Shown here: piece after piece, positions 56,605 to 64,000 of the stretch | Position numbering within the stretch: position 1 is the stretch's first letter | Layout: each line of letters begins with the position of its first letter | From: Tetracentron sinense | Lineage: Eukaryota; Streptophyta; Magnoliopsida; Trochodendrales; Trochodendraceae | Direction of reading: 5' to 3' | Assembly (NCBI GenBank): GCA_015143295.1 | Contig: CM026559.1 | Coordinates: 18,118,826-18,182,825, forward strand | Length of the DNA stretch: 64,000 nucleotides | Translations under genes and position numbers: made by a program | The notes under the pieces: generated by a model | What the model was told of the DNA's origin: nothing | Databases searched by the model: none | What the model saw: the letters and a program-made list of their open reading frames with translations, nothing else

Positions 56605-57757
56605 AACAGTCTACCTCCATTCTTGGTTTTCTGTTATAGAGCAAAGATGGCAACTGTGGGCCCATATCAAACCAAGTCCAGGAACCACAACAGGCCCAAG
56701 ACACATGAAGGAGTCCCCTGACCACCCTTGAGGGTCCATGACCGCATGGGTTCACCATTGACCATTCCTCCTGACCTATAAACCAATTCTAGAAATACCT
56801 GGAATTGGCAGTAAACAGATTACTGCCATTCTAGTTCTGTAAAGAACTAGAAATGATGGTAATCTCTTTACCGTCATTCTCTGTCTTTCTATTATTTGGA
56901 CTTTGCATAGGACCCAGACTAGGTAGGAGGTCATTCTAGGCCCTAGTAATTCATCTGGTCCCACCTTGACCAGACCATACATCTTAACTGGGGTTAACTC
57001 AATCCCAGTTAGCATTTAACTATGGTTAAGATCATCCTGAACCTTAGAAAATTTGGAAAAATCTCAAAAACATCTAAAAAATGAAAAAGACCAACAATCA
57101 TGGTCTCAGCTCTTTTAACCATGGTTAACTTTTCCTTTAACTCCAGTTAAATCCCTTTTGGCCTATCGGCGTAATCTCTTAGCCTACCGGGCTTACCCTT
57201 GGCCTACCGGGCCTAATCCTTAGTCTACCAGACTAACCCTTGGCCTACCGGGCCTAATCTTTAGTCTACGAGACTAATCCTTGGCCTCCAGGCCCAAACC
57301 GTGCACTTTACCAACCCGGTCAACCAAACCCTAGCTTCCAGGATAGACCCTTAGCCACCCAGATCCAGACACACACTCCCCTTAGCCTTGGCACAGACTC
57401 ATGTGCCAGAACTACGCTCCTTCTGATCTCACCCCTTGTGAGTACGTACGTAGTCAACCCAACCCGGATTCAACCCTAGTTAGCTTTTTTTTTTCTTGGG
57501 TTAGTGGACTCTAAACACTTAGGCATTTGAATACTATTTATACTTAATTTGGCTTATACCTAGAGAGTAAGGAACCATTGCAAAATGGGGGTTCCGGGGT
57601 GCCTAACACCTTCCCCGAGACTTAATCGAACCTCTTACCTAGAATTTCAAATAGGCCATCAAAGACCTTATCCATAACCCGAAGACTTATCCCTTTGGAA
57701 TTAATAAGTGGCGACTCTCAAACATCTTAGTGAGGCGAAATTCCATGCTCACTGCTT

Positions 57758-57772
57758 TGGCGACTCCACTGG
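57758..57772 (+). other. Primer binding site of the Ogre element
   Basis: TGGCGACTCCACTGG, the Tat/Ogre form (reported as tRNA-Arg type), six bases after the LTR end. Confidence 0.8.
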
Positions 57773-58799
57773 AGATACTAGAAGGTTCAAACCGGAATCT
57801 AGGTTTAAGCCAAATAAACCTCAAAATTGCTCAAATGCCTAAGTATTTAGCCTAATACTAATTCTTTCATCTCTTTGGGTGTATCTTTGTACTGTGAATA
57901 TCATACATATCATAGTAGTATAATGACTCATGAAACCTAGTAGATAGGCTTATTACGTTTACTGCTGCTGGATGATCATCCTTAGTGTCAGAAGCTTAAA
58001 AGTCTTGGAGGTCCGTGGAATTACGTCTGCTGGGTGATTATCCTCAGGGAGGGATTCTGAATGTTCCCGCTTACACCAATCGTCCATTTTCAGGTATGTT
58101 TTATATCGGGAAGTCATATATACGGTGTGAAGTGACCTTAATCCGTTTAGAAAAATACCTATACTACCCCAACATTCAACATATAGAATAGGCAATGGTA
58201 TAGTCTACAAGCAGCCCATCTGGAGGGATACCTTAAGCCCTAACCTGCTTGCAACCTATACCTGTCCCCAAACATGGTTAACTATCAAGACACTCACCCC
58301 GATAAGCACCCACCCAAGGGTATGTAATGAGCCATACTCATGCTTGTAATAAAACACATCCAACCCTACATCCCGACATCGCATGTGGGGTTCAAGCCCC
58401 AGGCAGATAGGTTTTTACAAAAACCTATCCCCAGCTTTGACCTGATAGGCCCCCGATTCCCAACAACCCGGGTAAAGCATACCGGACCTCTGTCTGTCTA
58501 CCCTATCGGATCACATGTGTCTTGTCACACCCAATCAAAATCAAAATAAAAAAATACAATCATCATCATCTTTGCATTTTCATCTGCATACACGGTACAC
58601 TCACACAGAGTCTGCCTTTGTTTAGGTAAATGGTAGGATCTTCAAGGATTGTTAAGTTAAGGGTCAATCATCACGGCCCATACACGATACACTCACACAG
58701 AGTCCATCTTAGACCTATCCATGGTTAAAACAGATCCGCGCCTTATGAACGCTGTTATCTAGTGTTGGAACCCATCGTACATGGTTTTCCATTTCGGAA
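57773..58799 (+). other. Ogre leader
   Basis: Non-coding. A GCTGGATGATCATCCT / GCTGGGTGATTATCCT segment occurs twice (57967 and 58030), as does ACACTCACACAGAGTC (58596 and 58688). No gene seen. Confidence 0.6.
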
Positions 58800-60225
58800 A
58801 GAATGAACTATGTCCGAATTTAGAAGAAGTCCAGCACATTCTGGGCTTAATCATGGAAGGCGAAACCAAAGTACCGTTCTATAAGACAACATACCAGGCA
58901 GACCTCTCAAGATTTTTGCATATCTGCCTACTTGCAGCCTGGTCCTAACGGCTCTTATGATCGGATACCCGTAAGATATCTAGAAGATCAGTACAGTCGC
59001 AAATGGAACCCTGACACCTTAACAACTGAACTTCTCGGTCTCAAATGCCTTTGCACTGATAGTCATGGCTCAGTTAATATTCCCGTAGTGCCGCACCCTT
59101 GCTGGCTCAATACTGGTAGGGGTTATCAAAGACATACGCTGCTCTGGAACAGTTGAACCCATCATCCTTGTAGAACTTCTCAAGGCTCTCAACCAAGTAG
59201 TAGAGCGTAGAAATGGCATCTTCCATGCTAGTGCACCTTTGTTGCACCTATGGTTGGTAGGACACCTACTTACAATCCTCCTAGTGCCTGCCAATCTCTG
59301 TGCTGCTTACAGTTTACCCAGGAAGATTTCTCAGAATTAAGGCCAGATAGTAACCATAGATGTCAAAATTCTTTACCAGCTTCTCCAAAGCCTGTCAGAG
59401 GAGGACATCATATAGAAATGCGAGTGGCTAGTCCTAAAAAAGCTACCTCATGTCGTCATAACAAGAAGAAGGTGCATGATCCTCACCGGTCTAACCAGCT
59501 CAACAACCTATGTACACCTCCGAGTCCTTCGCCAGTTTGGACTCCCTCAGTATATCCCAGTGATAGAACGACAGGAAAATGATTGTATCAACTTCACAGT
59601 GCACTTTGAATGCCGCACTCGTCACTTCTAGTCCAATTGGCGAAGCTCCAGAAGAGAATAGTGGCCAGAATTTGTGGTTACAGTAGGACCACCTACTGAT
59701 TCAGCATACCAACTTTGGGTGAAAGATCCTGAGATTCCATCCTGTATGTCAGTATCAAGGGAACTGCCTACATCAGTTTTAGCTCTGTCAAAAGGAACCA
59801 TTCGCATAGCTGAAATGGTGGTTCCCTAGAGAGACATATTCCTGGAGAGGCAACTACAGATCCAGGAGAAGGAGAAAAAGCTACGGAAAGCCCAACAAGC
59901 ATTCAGGCAGTCAAAAGCAGAGTGAGGCCATGAACTTCAAGCCATACAGGGACAAGTCGAGCAACTCGAGCAGCTCGAGTAGACAGTTCGATCTTTTCAG
60001 AAGAAAAGAAGAGGCGATGCAAGAGAGACAGCCTACCAAGAGCAGCTAGACAGTGCAAAGGTTGAGATGACTACCTAGATCCGACAGTTTGGATCCTGAA
60101 TGTTCAACGCTATTGAGCTGATTGACAATATGGAGGTTGAGATCATATCCCTCCAACAATAAATCATGGACCTTAACGGTGTGCCCCGGCCACTTGACTT
60201 CGCAATCCTTGAAGGACCTACCTAG
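58800..60225 (+). pseudogene. Ogre N-terminal gag-like gene, decayed
   Basis: Recognisable blocks in shifting frames: IPVRYLEDQYSRKWNPDTL, VELLKALNQVVERRNGIFHA, SAPLLHLWLVGHLL, then LRVLRQFGLPQYIPVIE, then a coiled coil (QIQEKEKKLRKAQQAFRQSK) to GVPRPLDFAILEGPT. This resembles the plant-mobile-domain-like N-terminal region (DUF7745 type) of Ogre/Tat proteins. About ten stops. Capsid and pol would lie beyond the window. Confidence 0.6.
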
Positions 60226-60422
60226 GATCGAGTCTTTTTTTCTTCTTGAGTCACATAGTCCTATATCTCACTAATATGCATCAATGAAAAAACCTTTCTA
60301 GCATCTTCTTTTTTGCACATCATGCATATTTATATTTAGTTGTTGCATTTTTTTTTAGTTGCATGAGCCGACCCATGACTCGCTCTATAACTGCAATTCT
60401 CGTAGTAGCAGCAACCTTAGAC

Positions 60423-62868
60423 TGTAGAGACCCGAATCTTTTTCATGTTTTTATTGCATTGCATTAGGGGTATTATAGTCCTTGTGATATTTTAATGTTT
60501 ATTGTATTGTATCTCTAATGGGTGTAGTGTGATTAAGAGTTCAGGAATGTCATATCACACTATAAACTTTAGGAAGTTCTAGTTTTGGCACCGTTTATTG
60601 GAATTGAGTGATTCTTGAACCATTAGAAAGGTATTGGAACCATCTTCGAGGTTCATGTTTAATGTTTTTCCTTATTTTTAGTCTAAGCTAAGTTAAAAAT
60701 GGGTTTTCTGAGGTTTTGTCTGATGGAATTATAGATCAGTCAACTTTGGGGATAATTTGGTTCATAAATAAAGGGGAATTTGGACATTCTAAAATACCAA
60801 AAATGTTCGTTTTCAAAAGACGAATCCAACACAAGTTGAATCGTCAAAATCCGACGAACGAGTCAAAAGTTATGGCCAAAACAGTAAAATTAGTCGAAAT
60901 CTGCAAAACACCGATCGCTCGGTCAGAAATAGCGATCGATCGGTCCAAAACCGATCGATCAGTATCTATCGATTGGTCCAAAATTTTGTATGGGGAAAAT
61001 TTCCAGAGAGTGCTTTTTTGACCGATCGCCCTGTCAAGAGCACCGATCGATCGGTTGAGAACCGATCGATCGGTCATAACCACCGATCGATCGGTCATAA
61101 CCACCGATCGCTTGGTCCTTCGTGTTTTTGCAGAATTTTAGTAAGGGCTTTTTAGTCTTTTGGTTCTCAGACCTTGAGGCTATAAATAGGGATCCTAGTT
61201 CGGGGTATTAGAATACTCTACCTATTTCTAACCTAATTTGGCAAAAAGGGAGAGAAACCCTAGGGTTTTGAGAGAGGGCTTTCTTGGGGAAGAAGGAGAT
61301 AGCTTGGATAGCACAAGGAGAGCTTGGAAAGCTTCCCCAAATCTCCTCGGGAGCGTTTTGAATCTAAGGGAAGGATTCCTAAGGTCGATATACTATCCTA
61401 ATCAACTCTATTTTAATGTTTTGTGAATATTAATTTGATAGGAATGATAGAATAGAGATTAGATGCATTTTTCTCAAATTTTATATGAAGTAAGCTAATT
61501 ATGGATGGAAATGTGGATTACAATGTGGATGGAATGTATGGAGGATGGGATTAATATGTGGATTTGAATGGTGAATTGATTGTATGGATGGATCATAGTT
61601 TGATGAATGCTTGAAAATGTAGAATGACAATGGATTCATATTATGCGTGCTCAAGGTGTTTGTGAAAATGCTTGAGAGGATAAATGCTATTATACTCTTA
61701 TGAAATGGTGGTAAATTGATTATGAATTGCGATATGAATTATGATAAGATATGTATATGTGAATTGTTTGTTAAGTATGTATAATTACTTGCATGGAAAT
61801 TGATAGTCGGGAAGGTAAGAACTTAGAGGAACATCTCTCAAACTGGGAATTCTCTAACTATTTGGTATGGGACAGTATAGTGGAGTTTCCATGGTGGGAG
61901 ATCGGAATCTAAGCAATTACCAAATCGAATGTTAATTTCGACACTTAAGCACATATGCACGTGTATGTTAAGATAAGAGTCTCACAAGTCACACATGTGG
62001 ACCACAAGCATGAGCATGGCATACGTATGACATTCTGAATAAGCATAAGCATGGCATGGTCCGTATCCGCCAAGAATGGCATGTCAATTACATTTGATTC
62101 TTAGGCATGGTTCGTATCCGCCAAGAACGGCATGTCAACCATTTGATTCTTAGACATGGTCCATATCCGCCAAGAACGGCATGTCACATCATTGTATGAT
62201 CTGAATAAGTGCATAAGCATAAGCATCTCACAAGCACGTAGTCTCATAAGCATAAGCAGTTCATAAGTGTATTGTCTTTTATGTCCAAGATTCTCACAAG
62301 TACACGAGTCAAGGTGATGATATGATGTACATGCGCATACGTTCTTCCGTACTCTGATTATGTTATCATGCTATTGGATATGTTTCTAACTAAATGCAGG
62401 TGTATTATTATTGTTGGTTGGATTTTATATACACCGAGTACTTTTGTACTCAGCTGGACTTTTGTCTTGGCAGGTTTAGAGCAGGAGTACACGGTGGAGC
62501 CGTGGGTTGAGGAAACTTACATTGAGGAATGAGGAGAAGGTGAGCCCATCGAGGAAGGAGCCGGAGTCTTGGGTGGCTACACCTCTTAGTTTATGTTTCG
62601 TTGGTTGAGAGAGTTTTGTATTAGACTGATGATGTTGCTCAGTAGATTTTTTTATAGTTGTGTATTTCATACTTTTTGGTTTATAGTGAGTTGTATATGT
62701 TGACCATAGACTTGTGCAGGTTGGTTATAGTTTATATATCGGAATTTTATTACTCTCATTTTTGGAGACTCGTGTAGTAAGCCTTGAATGTATGGTCTTT
62801 AAGCAGGTTTAGTAATGTGACGATTCCAAAGTTCTATTTTAGCCTTGTGGGATTTTGGGGTCGTTACA
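60423..62868 (+). mobile_element. Solo LTR, Tekay-like family C
   Basis: 2446 bp, TGTAGAGACCC to GGGGTCGTTACA, exact TAGAC duplication (60418-60422 and 62869-62873). TTGAATCGTCAAAATCCGAC block at 60838-60875, ACCGATCGATCGGT palindromes at 60909-61114, TATAAATA at 61181, a repeated CCGCCAAGAACGGCATGTCA segment (62070-62190), hairpin GAGTAC-TTTT-GTACTC (62436-62451), then an EPWVEETYIEE-coding segment ending TGA near 62531. Confidence 0.92.
61181..61188 (+). promoter_or_regulatory. TATA box of the solo LTR at 60423
   Basis: TATAAATA followed by GGGATCC, about 70 bp after the palindromic block. Confidence 0.75.
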
Positions 62869-62881
62869 TAGACGCAGTTCT

Positions 62882-64000
62882 TGTCATGTCCCAAAATACC
62901 CCCTAAGAGTTAAGAGATACTTTAGAGGTGATAATTCATAACTGTCAAACCATCCTATAATGAAAAAGACTAACATGATATAATGACAATAATAATCAGA
63001 GTGCGGAAGCTAAACATGAGTGCGGAAGCGTGAACTAACTTTTTCTTTTCTATATAAGGTGGTCTATATTCCAAGTGAACATATACAAAACATATCAAGT
63101 CAAAGGTGGACATGCCCAGCTATCAAAATATCAAAATACAAAAAGAATTATTGAGCCCACTATGCTCAACAGTAATCTAAGTAAGGCCAAACGTCGTGGT
63201 CCCAATCCTCTTACGACTGTATCGGGATAGGAGGCTCTCTCTCCTCAACATACTGTTCCTCAACCCAAGGCTCAGGGTTGAGGGCTTCCTCGGTACCTGC
63301 CGACATAAAAGTACGACTGAGCATGGAATACTCAGCGAGTACAAGCTACTAACTAATCATAGCAATAACAATCACACAAAGGCAACGAGATATAATTCAT
63401 CATTCCAATTTGAAGCAATATTAGTAGCATATAACAAATAGCATTGAAGTAAAGCAATGTAATGATCTTGACATGCTTGAATGAATGCGAAAACCCCGGT
63501 AAAATCATACTTTAAAAATCATGTCTTGTTCTTAAAAATAGTTTTTCGTGTTTCTTTCAAAACTTGCTCGTCATGTTTGAAAACTTGTTTCTTGTCTTGG
63601 TCTTATTCGTGAGACTCACACATGTTTGTCTTGTCTTGCTTGTTCTTGCCATATTCTTGACTTAACTTGCTTGTATACTTGTGAGTCAAAGGTTAGTACC
63701 CTTGAAGCGACTTGTGAGCCAGAAATGTAAATTCCCTTCAGCAAAATATATATATAGAAAAGGTACACCAACCTCCTTGTATTATTTTCTTATGAGCCAG
63801 GTATGACATATCTTGCGATATGCCCTACCCTTGACCGGCCCAATGTCCAGCTTTATCAACTTGCTTCTTTTCCTTGTGAGCCAAGTATGACATATCCTAG
63901 GGATATGCCCTACCCTTGACCGGTCCGATGTCCGGCTTTATCATTCGTTTTGTGAATCACAATTCTTGTTCTTGTTTGTTTCCTTCAATTACTTGTACTT
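62882..64000 (-). mobile_element. Tekay-family LTR, minus strand, cut by the window end
   Basis: Starts on the plus strand TGTCATGTCCCAAAATACC, the reverse of the GGGGCGCGACA end with CG-to-TG/CA changes. It follows the 8699 family in order: minus-strand hairpin at 63317-63335, micro-ORF at 63166-63324, then tandem segments at 63690-63960 with GACATATC/GATATGCC hairpins that resemble the 41554 family. Whether it is solo or part of a full element cannot be seen. Confidence 0.88.
63166..63324 (-). CDS. 52-codon micro-ORF copy, diverged, with one internal stop
   Basis: ATG and TGA sit exactly 159 bases apart, as in the other copies. Reads MSAGTEEALNPEPWVEEQYV, then EEREPPIPIQS, a TAA, then DVWPYLDYC. 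By hand count against 17481-17639 it has about 15 synonymous and 11 non-synonymous codon differences, the TAA included. Confidence 0.35.

Larger units (their letters stand above)
53717..57751 (+). repeat. 5' LTR of an Ogre/Tat element, split by a SIRE solo LTR
   Basis: Starts TGTAAGCACCC and ends CATGCTCA before the primer site; about 2630 bp without the insert. The start is rich in AACCCTAGTCAAACC-like sequence (53790-54060). TATAAATA at 54494. Inverted repeats of the form AATGACGGTAAT/ATTACCGTCATT occur near 54206, 54305, 54354, 55000, 56805 and 56849. Confidence 0.85.

Noticed and set aside
58932..59582. Host gene fragment
   Set aside because: The blocks match the Ogre N-terminal gag-like region directly downstream of an Ogre LTR and primer site.
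1..64000. Plastid, mitochondrial or bacterial origin
   Set aside because: Plant nuclear LTR retrotransposons with target duplications and TATA-box LTRs fill the window; no organelle or bacterial gene is present.

Overview
The window is plant nuclear DNA, most likely angiosperm heterochromatin. It has no recognisable host gene, rRNA, tRNA or CRISPR array. Nearly all of it is LTR retrotransposons inserted into one another, plus part of a CACTA transposon. The lineages are Ty3/gypsy Tat (two families), Athila and Tekay/Del, and Ty1/copia SIRE/Maximus plus one coding-poor copia-type element. This mix is typical of flowering plants; I cannot name the species.

Layout. A decayed Tat element (+) runs from its 5' LTR (1-789) to at least 46520: primer site, repeat-rich leader, gag, protease, RT, RNase H, integrase, a hairpin array, then an antisense gene. 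Its body is split three times. A nearly complete Tekay element (8699-17917, target duplication ATAAA) sits before RT. A minus-strand Athila (22241-40617, duplication AAGTT) sits in the hairpin array. A solo Tekay-type LTR (41554-44505) sits in the antisense gene. The Athila itself holds a SIRE-like solo LTR in its 3' LTR, a gag-only SIRE element (25961-32948) that contains another solo LTR, and a Tekay solo LTR in its gag. At one place the nesting is four levels deep.

From 46521 rightward come a copia-type LTR with a non-coding body, the end of a CACTA transposon with a 179-bp tandem array, a truncated SIRE copy, the 5' part of an Ogre/Tat element (LTR 53717-57751, split by a SIRE solo LTR), a Tekay solo LTR (60423-62868) and a minus-strand Tekay LTR cut by the window end.

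State of the genes. Tekay pol has four in-frame stops and one gag frameshift; the Tat genes are far more broken. Athila and SIRE both keep gag and lack RT and integrase, so they would need a helper. No element here looks autonomous.

Unexpected signals. (1) Almost every LTR family has its own inverted-repeat motif, usually repeated, within about 300 bp upstream of its TATA box. (2) Tekay LTRs carry a 52-codon acidic reading frame whose differences between copies are biased to synonymous sites. (3) Two tandem arrays show hairpins whose stems covary around conserved flanks or loops: 11 units in the Tat 3' region and 7 units in the 41554 LTR. (4) A similar U3 block is shared by Athila and SIRE LTRs, with a shorter inverted relative in Tekay. 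Identities were read by eye and need alignment.
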